Source: Armatimonadota bacterium
GTDB lineage: Bacteria > Armatimonadota > Hebobacteria > GCA-020354555 > CP070648
Direction of reading: 5' to 3'
NCBI GenBank assembly: GCA_020354555.1
Contig: CP070648.1
Location: 4,527,524 to 4,565,499 of the forward strand
DNA: 37,976 nucleotides
The notes below the pieces were generated by a model. The model was not told the DNA's origin, did not search any database, and saw only the letters and a program-made list of their open reading frames with translations. The position numbers and the translations under genes were made by a program. Shown one piece after another: positions 16,847 to 24,858 of this stretch (position 1 is the first letter of the stretch; each line of letters opens with the position of its first letter).

Positions 16847-18304
16847 TCACTGCCCCGGGCGGTCCGGCGTCGGCCGCATCGAGCCGGGCCGCGCCGACGC
16901 AATCGGGAAACGCACGCGAAACGTCGTCCCCTGGCCGACTTCGCTTTCGACCAGGATCTCGGCGCGGTGGGCGAAGCAGATGGCGTTGACGATGGAAAGG
17001 CCGAGTCCGGTCCCGTCCTCACAGGCCTCTCGGGCATTGCCAGCGCGGTAGAACTCGTTGAAGACGTGGGATAGCTCGTCGCGGGGGATGCCGATGCCTG
17101 AGTCTGCGACAGCGAGTTCGACCCGGCCCTGCTCCGCGCAGCCGGTAATCCGAACCGAGCCGCCAGCAGGAGTGTACTTGATGGCGTTCGTGCATAGATT
17201 GGCGACTAACTGTGGCAGCGACTCCGGATCTCCGGCGATGGCGGGCAGCTCGTCCGGGACGCTGACATCGAGTCTCAGGCCTGCTTCCTGCGCCCGCTCC
17301 TGGAGGTCGGGCAAACAGGCCGCGACCGCCTCCGCGAGCGTCGTTTCTTGCAGTTCACGCGACAGGTCTGCCTCGCGCGCCCGCGACAGCGCGAGGAGGT
17401 CGCGCGCGACGTCCATCAGCAACTTCAAGCGCACGCGCACGCGCGCGAGCGTCTCGCCGGCGGCGAGCGGGATGTCTCCCTTGCGCCCGTCCGCCACCAA
17501 GCCCACCATCTGGTACACGGTCGCGAGAGGGGAGCGCAGCTCGTGCGCGACGCGGCGCATGTACTCCGACTTGGTGCGCTCGCTGATGCGGAGCTTCTCA
17601 TTGGCGCGGCTGAGGTCGGCGGCTTTCTCCTCAAGCGATCGGCTGAGGCCGAGGATCTCGGCCTCGCGCTCGCGCAGGCGTGCCGTGATCGAGGTCGCGA
17701 AATACGCGGTGAGAAACAGCGTGCTGGCGACGACGAAGGAGGTGCCGTAGGCGAGCACGGCTTTGCGATGCGCGTGGTCGGCGAGGACGCCGGTGAGATG
17801 GAAGTGGGGCGCGAGGTCTTCGCTTTGCACGACGGCCATAGCGACGACGTACGCGGAGGCAAGGGCGGTCTGGAAGAACGTCGCCCGGCGCGAGAGCAGA
17901 ATACTGGCGATGACGATGTGGAACACGAAGTAAAAGGTGAACGGGTTCTCGATCCCCCCGGAGAAATAGAGCAGCGCAGCGAGGAAGAAGAGGTCGGCGG
18001 AGATCTGGATATTGGCAAGGGCGGAGGCCGCAAGAGCGGAGCGGGGCTGCCACCCCTGCAGTCGCCTGGTGAGGCCCCACATGACCGCGTTGTACGCGAC
18101 GAGTGCGGCAGTGATGACATAGAGGGGGCCCGCCGGCAGCGGCAGCCCGAACTGCCAGCGCGCGATAGTTATTGCAGCGGCGACGCAGGCGGCCGCCACC
18201 CACCGCAAGCGCACAATCCACGCAACGCGCTCGATGAGTTCGTGCGCAGACAGCACCTCTTGGCGCTCTTGCACTGCATCCGGACCTTGACGGGCGCGCA
18301 TCAT
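16847..18304 (-). CDS. Membrane sensor histidine kinase, RegB-like input domain
   Basis: 485 residues. Residues 30-205 hold about six membrane segments. Between two of them lies GGIENPF (116-122), matching the GGxxNPF motif that RegB/PrrB-type redox kinases use near the quinone site. A short coiled coil (210-245) leads to the H-box RVAHELRSPL with phosphoacceptor H254. The ATP domain shows NLCTNAIKYTP, DSGIGIP, FNEFYR and GTGLGLSI. All catalytic boxes are intact. The input motif suggests sensing of membrane redox state, by analogy only. The ATG at 18304 has GGAG five bases upstream. The response-regulator gene ends 65 bases before it. The C-terminal tail is Pro- and Arg-rich. Confidence 0.92.
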   Translation of the reverse strand: MMRARQGPDAVQERQEVLSAHELIERVAWIVRLRWVAAACVAAAITIARWQFGLPLPAGPLYVITAALVAYNAVMWGLTRRLQGWQPRSALAASALANIQISADLFFLAALLYFSGGIENPFTFYFVFHIVIASILLSRRATFFQTALASAYVVAMAVVQSEDLAPHFHLTGVLADHAHRKAVLAYGTSFVVASTLFLTAYFATSITARLREREAEILGLSRSLEEKAADLSRANEKLRISERTKSEYMRRVAHELRSPLATVYQMVGLVADGRKGDIPLAAGETLARVRVRLKLLMDVARDLLALSRAREADLSRELQETTLAEAVAACLPDLQERAQEAGLRLDVSVPDELPAIAGDPESLPQLVANLCTNAIKYTPAGGSVRITGCAEQGRVELAVADSGIGIPRDELSHVFNEFYRAGNAREACEDGTGLGLSIVNAICFAHRAEILVESEVGQGTTFRVRFPIASARPGSMRPTPDRPGQ

Positions 18305-18369
18305 GACGGGCTCCGGGATGAACGTGGATCAAGCTGGCGCGGGCGCGGCGCGACGATCCGGCGCGAGAG

Positions 18370-18798
18370 TCATGCCGACGGTCGCGCCAGGACGCGCGCG
18401 ACCTCGGCGAGCAGCTTCTTCGGCTCCACCGGCTTGTCCAGGAATGCCTGAACCGGCAGATACTCGCCGGGCTCGTAGGTATCGTCGCCCTCGCCGGGGT
18501 AGAAACGCAGGGGCGTGGTGCCGTGAATCGCGCTCAGCACGATGATCGGTACATCGCGCAGTCGCTCATCATCGGCATTGCGCAGGTCCCATACGAAGTG
18601 GAAGCCCTCTGTGCCGGAGGGCATCATCACGTCGAGAATGATCAGATCGGGGCGCTCCGCGCCGACGGCCTCCCACGCCTTGGCGGCCGAATCCGCCAGG
18701 CTGACCTGATAACCCTCCGCTTCCAGCACCGTCTTCACGACGTCGGCCGCGTCAACATCATCCTCGACCACTAGAATCCTCGCGTCTTTCGCTTGCAT
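18370..18798 (-). CDS. Single-domain response regulator
   Basis: 142 residues, a receiver domain only, without DNA-binding or enzymatic output. The acidic pocket is E12, D13 and D14, the phospho-acceptor is D56 in LIILDVMMPSG, the switch Ser is in IIVLSAIHG, and the conserved Lys is in FLDKPVEPKKLL. Between the Ser and Lys strands lies an extra acidic loop of about 25 residues (PLRFYPGEGDDTYEPGEYL) that ordinary CheY-like domains lack. The ATG has GGAG seven bases upstream. The gene precedes the kinase gene and probably shares its transcript, acting as phosphate acceptor or relay. The output partner is not in the window. Confidence 0.92.
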   Translation of the reverse strand: MQAKDARILVVEDDVDAADVVKTVLEAEGYQVSLADSAAKAWEAVGAERPDLIILDVMMPSGTEGFHFVWDLRNADDERLRDVPIIVLSAIHGTTPLRFYPGEGDDTYEPGEYLPVQAFLDKPVEPKKLLAEVARVLARPSA

Positions 18799-19293
18799 CC
18801 CTCATCTCCTCTCAGGACGGCCGCATCCATCGGCGCGGCCTCCCACGCCCGAACAACCACACGACCGGGCCGCGCGCTGAGCCGCCACGAGACGCCGGGC
18901 ACTCCACGGTGTCGCAATCATAGAGTCTCGCGTGTTACCGCAGCGCGGGTAATACGCGTAGACTCTTCCGGACGAGGTTCGTTTGGGAGGTGCCCCGCCG
19001 TCTCTTGCGTCCTTCCCTAATACACGCATCTCGATAACTGCGACACCATCTCTGTTTCTCCTCTTGCCCTCGCCCTCCCTCGCCCGTCCCCACGCCGCCG
19101 AGAAGATTGCGTCGCGCTCGGGCAGCCTGGGTCGAGCGAAAAGAGCCGCGCCCAGCGGCTCGGCCGCTGTCGCAACGTCGCCGTGCTGGGTCTCTTGGCC
19201 GGGCGATTGGTCGAATCCTTGGCGCCGCCGCGCTCAACCGTGAGTTGTCTGCGAGACGCGTTGTCGTTGATCACGCACGTGTGGGAGAGGAAG
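18799..19293. other. Divergent 495-base intergenic stretch
   Basis: It separates the minus-strand two-component genes from the plus-strand E1-like gene. It holds the 45-base inverted repeat at 18922-18966 and, overlapping its edge, a possible minus-strand -10 box TATGAT (18922-18917) without a clear -35 box. The plus-strand half ends with the strong ribosome binding site GGGAGAGG at 19283-19290. No small protein gene was convincing. Confidence 0.5.
18922..18966. repeat. 45-base imperfect inverted repeat
   Basis: Left arm: AGAGTCT, then CGCGT, G, TTACC. Right arm: GGTAA, T, ACGCG, a bulged T, then AGACTCT. Eighteen pairs form, including one G-T, around an eight-base centre (GCAGCGCG). No T-tract follows on either strand, so it is not an ordinary terminator. 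Its position upstream of the response-regulator gene suggests a regulator binding site or structured leader. Confidence 0.6.
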
Positions 19294-20130
19294 ATGCGCA
19301 TCCGGGTCAGAATTCCGACGCTGTCGGCACAGGTCGCCGAGCGTATCATGGCTCTCACGGAACACCAGGGTCGGAGATATGCGCGCCACGTATCGCTGCC
19401 CGAGGTCGGCGAGGCCGGCCAGGAGCGCTTGCTTCGGGCGAGGGTGCTGGTCGTGGGCGCGGGCGGATTGGGTTCGCCGGCGGTTGCGTATCTCGCTGCA
19501 GCAGGGGTGGGTGCCATCGGCGTCGCCGACGGCGAGGTCGTTGAACTCAGCAATCTCCAGCGTCAGATCATCCACGCCACGTCCGAGTTGGCCTGCCCGA
19601 AGACGCAATCGGCAGCGCGCCGCCTCCACGACCTCAATCCCGAGGTGCGGGTGATTCCGCACGAGGATCGCCTCTCCGCGCGCAACCTGCCGGGCATAAT
19701 ACAGGACTACGACTTCATCCTGGACTGCACGGACAACATCGCGTCGCGCTATCTCCTCAACGACGCGTGCGTGCTGACCGGCAAGCCTTTGTCCCACGCG
19801 GCCGTTGCGCGCTTCGAGGGACAGATAACGACAATCGTGCCGGGACGGGGACCGTGCTATCGCTGCCTCTATCCCGAGCCGCCCGCGCCGGGCGCCGTGC
19901 CGGATGCCGCACAGGCGGGGATCTTCAACATCGCGCCTGCGGTGATTGGCGCGATGCAGGCCGCCGAGACCATGAAATGGATTCTCGGCGCGGGGGAGTT
20001 GCTCGTCGGTCGGCTCGTCGTCTATGATGCGCTCACCGCGAGCTTCTGCGAGGTCTTAGTCGAGCGCGATCCCAACTGCGCCGTGTGCGGCAGTGAGCCG
20101 ACGATAACCCAACTGCGCGACATCCGGTAG
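19294..20130 (+). CDS. MoeB/ThiF/HesA-like E1 adenylyltransferase, catalytic Cys absent
   Basis: 278 residues. The nucleotide loop is VVGAGGLGSP (G55-G60). VELSNLQRQIIH holds the conserved Asn-x-x-Arg-Gln, and DFILDCTDN the catalytic Asp region. The zinc-binding Cys pairs are C188-x-x-C191 and the C-terminal NCAVCG. Family members adenylate the C-terminus of MoaD- or ThiS-like sulfur carriers. Where most have PxCxEAG, this protein reads P-D204-A205-A-Q-A-G, so the usual Cys is Ala. The ATG at 19294 has a strong GGGAGAGG site. The first residues, MRIRVRIPTL, resemble the start of MoaD/ThiS proteins rather than MoeB. The alternative start at 19348 would remove them. No sulfur-carrier gene is present nearby. 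Confidence 0.9.
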   Translation: MRIRVRIPTLSAQVAERIMALTEHQGRRYARHVSLPEVGEAGQERLLRARVLVVGAGGLGSPAVAYLAAAGVGAIGVADGEVVELSNLQRQIIHATSELACPKTQSAARRLHDLNPEVRVIPHEDRLSARNLPGIIQDYDFILDCTDNIASRYLLNDACVLTGKPLSHAAVARFEGQITTIVPGRGPCYRCLYPEPPAPGAVPDAAQAGIFNIAPAVIGAMQAAETMKWILGAGELLVGRLVVYDALTASFCEVLVERDPNCAVCGSEPTITQLRDIR

Positions 20131-20368
20131 CCGCCCGCCCGCGGTGGCCGCTTCGTTGGCCGAACGCCGGAGTCCGACGCAGCGCGGCTGACCGACGGCG
20201 GCACCGTTGTGTCCGCATCTCCCCCATGCAGTTGTCCGTTCCGCGCCCCAAGGTGCGAGTGGTGAGGTGGGGAAGACATATCGGTAATCGAGTGGGGCAC
20301 GCGGCGCCCTCATTGCCCGATGGCACTCGCGGTCTTCGCGCAGACCAAGCAGACGAGGAGCACAGCTG

Positions 20369-20698
20369 ATGACGAAACCCTTGGACTTAGGCGCTGACAG
20401 CTTCGACAAGGAGGTACTGGAGGAGACCGTTCCGGTGGTGGTGGACTTCTGGTCGCAGACCTGCCCGCACTGCCAGCGGCTGAATCCGGATTTCGAGAAA
20501 GCTGCCGACGATGACGAGTCGGCGACGAAGTTCTGCAAGGTCGCGGCGCAGGACGCGATGCCGTTGTTCGAGCGGTACCAAGTGAAGGCGGTCCCGACAC
20601 TGGTCATCTTTCGCGACGGCGAAGAACTGGCGCGACAATCAGGGTACAGGACCGCGGAGCAGATCCTGGAGTGGCTCAAGGAGCAGTTGCAGTTGTAG
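20369..20698 (+). CDS. Thioredoxin
   Basis: 109 residues, the usual length. The active site is WSQTCPHC with C32 and C35, replacing the common CGPC by CPHC, a change expected to make the redox couple more oxidising. The cis-Pro motif AVPTL and FRDGEELAR complete the fold. The ATG follows GAGGAG at eight bases. A peroxiredoxin starts 99 bases downstream, so this protein is a likely electron donor for it in the cytoplasm. No thioredoxin reductase is seen in the window. The 238 bases upstream hold no gene. Confidence 0.92.
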   Translation: MTKPLDLGADSFDKEVLEETVPVVVDFWSQTCPHCQRLNPDFEKAADDDESATKFCKVAAQDAMPLFERYQVKAVPTLVIFRDGEELARQSGYRTAEQILEWLKEQLQL

Positions 20699-20723
20699 CC
20701 CAGCCCCTCGTCGCGCCGCGCGC

Positions 20724-20754
20724 CCGAGCGACACGGATCACGCGCCGTGCTCGG
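20724..20754. repeat. Hairpin between thioredoxin and peroxiredoxin genes
   Basis: CCGAG (20724-20728) pairs with CTCGG (20750-20754), and CACGG with CCGTG inside it, giving ten pairs with a three-base bulge and an eight-base loop. It lacks a T-tract. It may modulate expression of the downstream peroxiredoxin gene or mark an mRNA end. Confidence 0.3.
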
Positions 20755-20797
20755 CTGCGGCCATCTACAGCCGGTTATTGGAAAGGAGATCGTCCCC

Positions 20798-21316
20798 ATG
20801 AGCCTGGTGACCCAGCAAGCCCCTGATTTTGAGATGGAGGGGGTGGTTGGCGGCAAGTTCGAGAAGGTCAGCCTGCGCGGCCTGCGCGGCAAATGGGTCG
20901 TGCTGTTCTTCTACCCCGGTGACTTCACGTTTGTGTGCCCGACGGAGATCAAGGAGTTCAGCAAGAGGAACGACGAGTTCGCCAACGCCGGCGCCGAGAT
21001 CCTCGCGGTCAGCGTGGACAGCAAATACTCGCATCTGGCGTGGCAGAAGGAAATCGGCGACATCGCGTACCCGATGCTGAGCGACATGACGAAGCGCGTC
21101 AGTCGCGACTACCGCGTGCTGCTGGAGAACGAGGGGGTGTCGCTGCGCGGGCTGTTCATCATTGACCCCGAAGGCGTCGTCAGATACGAACTGGTGCACG
21201 ACCTGAGCGTGGGACGCAGTGTCGACGAGACCTTCCGCGTGCTCGAAGCCCTCCAGACAGGCGAGCTGTGCCCGGTGGACTGGCAGCCAGGTGAGGAGAC
21301 GCTGAAGGGCGCCTGA
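20798..21316 (+). CDS. 2-Cys peroxiredoxin (AhpC/TSA family)
   Basis: 172 residues from an ATG seven bases after AAAGGAGAT; an upstream ATG at 20747 adds no family sequence. The peroxidatic C47 lies in FYPGDFTFVCPTEI, with Thr44 in the active site and a distal Arg in SRDYRVL. The resolving C158 is in GELCPVDW, so it is a typical 2-Cys enzyme that forms intersubunit disulfides. It reduces hydrogen peroxide, alkyl hydroperoxides and probably peroxynitrite. No AhpF partner is present; the adjacent thioredoxin is the likely reductant. The C-terminal tail is short and lacks the YF motif associated with sensitivity to over-oxidation. Confidence 0.95.
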   Translation: MSLVTQQAPDFEMEGVVGGKFEKVSLRGLRGKWVVLFFYPGDFTFVCPTEIKEFSKRNDEFANAGAEILAVSVDSKYSHLAWQKEIGDIAYPMLSDMTKRVSRDYRVLLENEGVSLRGLFIIDPEGVVRYELVHDLSVGRSVDETFRVLEALQTGELCPVDWQPGEETLKGA

Positions 21317-21402
21317 TTGGCCTGCGATCGAGAGGCGCGAGGCGATCCGCGCCGTCTGGCTCCAGGCGAGACATCGGACACCAGTGGCCGGGCTGGTCGC
21401 CT

Positions 21403-22581
21403 CTACGGTCCCAACGTCTTCACGACGACTCGTCCGCAGCAATCCTCGCGGACCTCCCGGACGCTTCCCTGGCACTCAAGGAACACGTGAGCGCCCGTAT
21501 CCGCGCTCGCCCACTCGAGGTCGCCCTTGACGCTTCCCAGAAGAACGGATCCGCTCATCGCCGACACGCGACATGGCTTGCCATGAATCTCGATCGGGCC
21601 GCCGAAGAACGTGCTCGCCTTCTGCAGGACGACGGCCCCGTTGAGGTCGGGCGCGCGGATAATGACGCGCGCACCCTCGGCGAGCACGTGCCCGTCATCT
21701 TCGAGGCCGATGACCGCATTGCCCTCGCGTTGCGCGCGGAGCGTCGTGGTCGTGCCGTGGAGGTCCACGCGGCCGGAGTTGTTCACTGCGATGACGTTCG
21801 ATTGCTCGCCCCACGACGTGATCTCAGCGCTCGCACAACCGAGTTCGATGATGCCGTAGTACGCGGCGGACAACTGACCGTTGCCAACGGAGAGGCGCCC
21901 CTCGTCATCTCGGAAGGCAACCGAGCCATAGTGAGTCGCGAGAATTCCGCTGAAGGATTCGTCGAGGGCCGTGTCGTGCAGATGCTCGTTGAGTTCAATG
22001 CTGCCGAGAAGCTCGACGCGGCCACCGCGAGCCGCGTGGATGCCTGCGCCCGAGAAGCTGCGCGTACGGATACGGATGTCCTTCAATCGGGCGATACCGG
22101 TGTCGCGGGCCTCGATTCCGCTGCGCTGCCGAGCGCTGCCGTCTCCAATTTGAAGGCGCTCGAATCGCCACCTGCCCTCTGACATCCGCACCAGCGGCTC
22201 TCCCTGCCAGTTGAACACCACGGCGCCGACAGCGGCGGGGCGGCGGAAGGATCCATCTCGGCCGACAAATGCCACCTCGACTCCCGGCCGCATCCGCCTG
22301 TGCAGCACGAGCGTGCCTCGAGGCATGTCATCGATGCCGGTTGCAGTATAAGCACCCTCTGCCACATGGATGGTCACTGATGACATGAGCACCTCGGGCA
22401 GCAATCGCACCGCGGCGGCGGGGCTGCGGACCGGTTCCGATGAGGTGCCGGGGGCGCTGTCGCTGCCGAGCGTGGGATGAACGTAGAGGTCCGGTGCGCC
22501 CCCCGGCGTCGCCCCTACCCGCAGCGGCTGACTTGTCGCCAGCAGGATGCCAAGGACGGCTGCCTGTCTCATCGCGCGCAT
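21403..22581 (-). CDS. Secreted right-handed beta-helix protein
   Basis: 392 residues. A signal peptide (QAAVLGILLATSQPLRVGA) is followed by APDLYVHPTLGSDSAPGTSS, the usual opening of secreted pectate-lyase-like beta-helix proteins. Further along, short strand-turn repeats of about 20-25 residues continue, for example VDLHGTTTTLRAQ and VLAEGARVIIRAP. No catalytic residues of a known lyase or hydrolase family were recognised, so it may bind or cut polysaccharide or be structural. The ATG at 22581 has GGAGG nine bases upstream; longer starts run into the divergent promoter region. It converges on the peroxiredoxin gene and diverges from the sugar locus. Confidence 0.8.
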   Translation of the reverse strand: MRAMRQAAVLGILLATSQPLRVGATPGGAPDLYVHPTLGSDSAPGTSSEPVRSPAAAVRLLPEVLMSSVTIHVAEGAYTATGIDDMPRGTLVLHRRMRPGVEVAFVGRDGSFRRPAAVGAVVFNWQGEPLVRMSEGRWRFERLQIGDGSARQRSGIEARDTGIARLKDIRIRTRSFSGAGIHAARGGRVELLGSIELNEHLHDTALDESFSGILATHYGSVAFRDDEGRLSVGNGQLSAAYYGIIELGCASAEITSWGEQSNVIAVNNSGRVDLHGTTTTLRAQREGNAVIGLEDDGHVLAEGARVIIRAPDLNGAVVLQKASTFFGGPIEIHGKPCRVSAMSGSVLLGSVKGDLEWASADTGAHVFLECQGSVREVREDCCGRVVVKTLGP

Positions 22582-22648
22582 GTTGGCTGACCTCCGTTCC
22601 TCATGCAGTGACCGCCTCGTTGCCGGCTCAGTGTGTTCGGCTTGATTA

Positions 22649-22674
22649 GACCTCTTGGCGCGGCAAGAGGTTTC
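22649..22674. repeat. Palindromic element in divergent promoter region
   Basis: ACCTCTTG (22651-22658) and CAAGAGGT (22665-22672) pair perfectly around GCGCGG; one G-T and one A-T pair extend the stem to ten. It lies between the divergent beta-helix and isomerase genes, a natural place for an operator shared by both. On the plus strand it is followed by TTTC, so a weak terminator is the alternative. Confidence 0.45.
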
Positions 22675-22819
22675 ACGGAAGGACATCCAAGCGGCGCGAC
22701 TTCCTTCACGCGCCGGCCAGGACCGGCTCCCTGGTGCGTCGAATCACACTTCTCGAAGCAGCGCGATTGTCTTGCCGGTGCACTCGTGCCTAAGCGCGCA
22801 GTCAACGGAGGGAGCGTTC

Positions 22820-23563
22820 ATGAGATTCGGTGTTGCGGACTACGGCATGAGCGTGTGGGACGGCGGCGGCTTCGATTCCGAGGAGCGCTGGGCCGGGCTC
22901 AAGGCGATCGGCTACGACGGCATCGAGCGGATCTACGCCGTCACCGCCGACGACGCCATGTCCAAGGCCGCGCGTATCCGCAGGATGGGCATGGACTTCG
23001 GCACGTGCCTCGGCCCCAATCCGGAAGCATCCATCCAGTGGACCGCTGCCTTGGGCAAGTCCTACGTATGGGTCGCTGTAGCCGCCCGGGACTTCGACAC
23101 CTTCTGCCGCCAGGTGAATATCCAGGCCGCTGCATGCTCGCGCTGGGGCATCCGCCTCGGCCTGCACAATCACCTCGGCTCGCTGATCGAGAAGCAGTCG
23201 CAGTTGGAGGAGTTCCTCGCGCGCTGCCCCGGATGCGGCATCATCCTAGACACCGCGCACCTCGCCGCCGCGGACGGAAGCCCGATCGAGATCGTAGAGA
23301 AACACCCGCATCGCCTGGTCGCGGTGCACCTCAAGGACTGGCTGCTGCTGAAACCGGAGATCGGCCTCGACAACTGGACCGAGCGCGGGCGGTTCTGCGA
23401 GCTGGGCGCGGGCAACATCGGCCTCGACAACGCCGGCGTCGTGCGCGCGCTGGTGGAGGCCGGTTACGACGGCTGGGTCTTCGTCGAGCAAGATACCCAT
23501 CTCCAAGACCCGCTGCAAGACCTCGCCATCAGCAGGCAGTATCTCCGCGACGCGGGCTTGTGA
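22820..23563 (+). CDS. Sugar phosphate isomerase/epimerase-like TIM barrel
   Basis: 247 residues of the xylose isomerase-like (AP endonuclease family 2) superfamily. The metal-site strands are LGLHNHLGS, ILDTAHLAAADG with Asp and His, VAVHLKDW, and the C-terminal FVEQD. FCELGAGNIG, common in this family, precedes the last barrel strands. Relatives include inosose dehydratase IolE and 3-keto sugar isomerases or epimerases. The ATG follows GGAGGGAG by five bases. It is the first gene of a sugar locus and its stop codon overlaps a possible GTG start of the URO-D-like gene, so the two are probably translated together. The substrate is unknown. Confidence 0.88.
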   Translation: MRFGVADYGMSVWDGGGFDSEERWAGLKAIGYDGIERIYAVTADDAMSKAARIRRMGMDFGTCLGPNPEASIQWTAALGKSYVWVAVAARDFDTFCRQVNIQAAACSRWGIRLGLHNHLGSLIEKQSQLEEFLARCPGCGIILDTAHLAAADGSPIEIVEKHPHRLVAVHLKDWLLLKPEIGLDNWTERGRFCELGAGNIGLDNAGVVRALVEAGYDGWVFVEQDTHLQDPLQDLAISRQYLRDAGL

Positions 23564-23583
23564 GGGGCGCGGGGGCGGCAGCC

Positions 23584-24813
23584 GTGACATCTACCAACGA
23601 CATACGCGTACTCCGCGACCTGGCGGCGCGCTACGTGGGGATCTGCGACACCGACACGCAACGCGAGCGCCGCGATCTATGGCGCAAGCACAACAGCCTC
23701 GTCAAAACGCGCCCCCCGATCTACGTGCGCGGCGTGCCGTGGAACGAAGTCCCGGAGTTGCAGCACCTGGAGTGCGACGATCCCTTCCTGCGCCGCTACG
23801 AGACGTGGTTCCGACAGATGCTGTACCAGGAGACGATCGGCGACGACTACGTCTTCGAACCGTGGGTGACGGTGGACGCCGCGCACGTCACGCCGCCTCA
23901 GGGCATCTGGGGGGTGGAGGTCAGAACCATCCCCAGCCCGGAGCCCGCCGGCGCGTGGCGATACGACCCGCCGCTGAAGCGCCTCGAGGATCGCGCGAGG
24001 CTGACCGCGCCGCACCACGTCGTCAACGAACAGGACACCACGCGCAAGGTCGCGCGCCTCCAGGACGCGATCGGCGACATCATCACCGTCGCCGTTGACC
24101 GCGCCCCAGCGTACCGCGTGTGGAACGCCGATATCTCAACCCAGCTCGCATACCTGCGCGGACTCGAGCAGGTGATGTGGGACATGGTGGATCACCCGCA
24201 GTGGCTGCACGAGCTGCTCGCCTTCATGCGCGACGGCATTGTGGCGACACATCAGGAGGCCGAGGCCGCCGGCGATTGGCGCCTCTGCGCGCACGAGAAC
24301 CAGGCCATGCCGTACGCCGAGGAGCTGCCCGATCCGAGCGCCGACCCCGCGCCCGTCGCGCGCGATCGGCTCTGGGTCTTCGTCGCCGCGCAGGAGCTCA
24401 CCTGGGTGTCGCCCGAGATGCACGACGAGTTCATGCTCCAATACCAACGACCGATCATCGAGAGATTCGGCCTCGTCGCGTACGGCTGCTGCGAGGACCT
24501 TACGGAGAAGATTTCCATCCTGCGGCAGATCCCCAACCTGCGGCGGATCGCCGTCGCCCCGCGCGCGAACGTGCGGCGCTGCGCGGAGCGGATCCAGGGG
24601 GACTACGTCCTGTCGTGGCGGCCCAATCCCGCGGAGATGGTGTGCTGCGGATTCGACCGAGATCACATCCGCGCGGTTGTGCGTGACGCGATGGAGGCCT
24701 GCACCGGCTGCCACGCGGACATCACGCTCAAGGACATTCACACCGTTGAGGGCCGGCCGGAGCGCCTGCGCGAGTGGGTCAGGATCGTGCGCTCCGTCTC
24801 GGACGATTACTAA
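23584..24813 (+). CDS. Uroporphyrinogen decarboxylase (URO-D) superfamily protein
   Basis: 409 residues with the general layout of the URO-D/MtaA/methionine synthase-like barrel. Blocks seen are LRGLEQVMWDMVDHPQWLHELLAF, VSPEMHDEFMLQYQRPIIERFG, VAYGCCEDLTEKISILRQIPNL and DITLKDIHTVEGRPERLREW. True HemE active-site sequence was not seen. Proteins of this group occur beside sugar importers and isomerases in Armatimonadota, Planctomycetes and Lentisphaerae, with unknown reaction, perhaps a corrinoid-linked methyl transfer or sugar modification. GTG at 23584 was chosen because the text matching the family starts soon after it. GTG at 23560 overlaps the previous stop codon as GTGA and is an equal rival; neither has a strong ribosome binding site. 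Confidence 0.82.
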   Translation: MTSTNDIRVLRDLAARYVGICDTDTQRERRDLWRKHNSLVKTRPPIYVRGVPWNEVPELQHLECDDPFLRRYETWFRQMLYQETIGDDYVFEPWVTVDAAHVTPPQGIWGVEVRTIPSPEPAGAWRYDPPLKRLEDRARLTAPHHVVNEQDTTRKVARLQDAIGDIITVAVDRAPAYRVWNADISTQLAYLRGLEQVMWDMVDHPQWLHELLAFMRDGIVATHQEAEAAGDWRLCAHENQAMPYAEELPDPSADPAPVARDRLWVFVAAQELTWVSPEMHDEFMLQYQRPIIERFGLVAYGCCEDLTEKISILRQIPNLRRIAVAPRANVRRCAERIQGDYVLSWRPNPAEMVCCGFDRDHIRAVVRDAMEACTGCHADITLKDIHTVEGRPERLREWVRIVRSVSDDY

Positions 24814-24858
24814 CGACGGAGCCTTTGGCCGAGCAGGCTGCGCGGCAACGGAAACCGC

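Noticed and set aside
22633-23583. Long upstream extension of the URO-D-like frame
   Set aside because: It runs out of frame through the isomerase gene and is basic, repetitive sequence without domain similarity.
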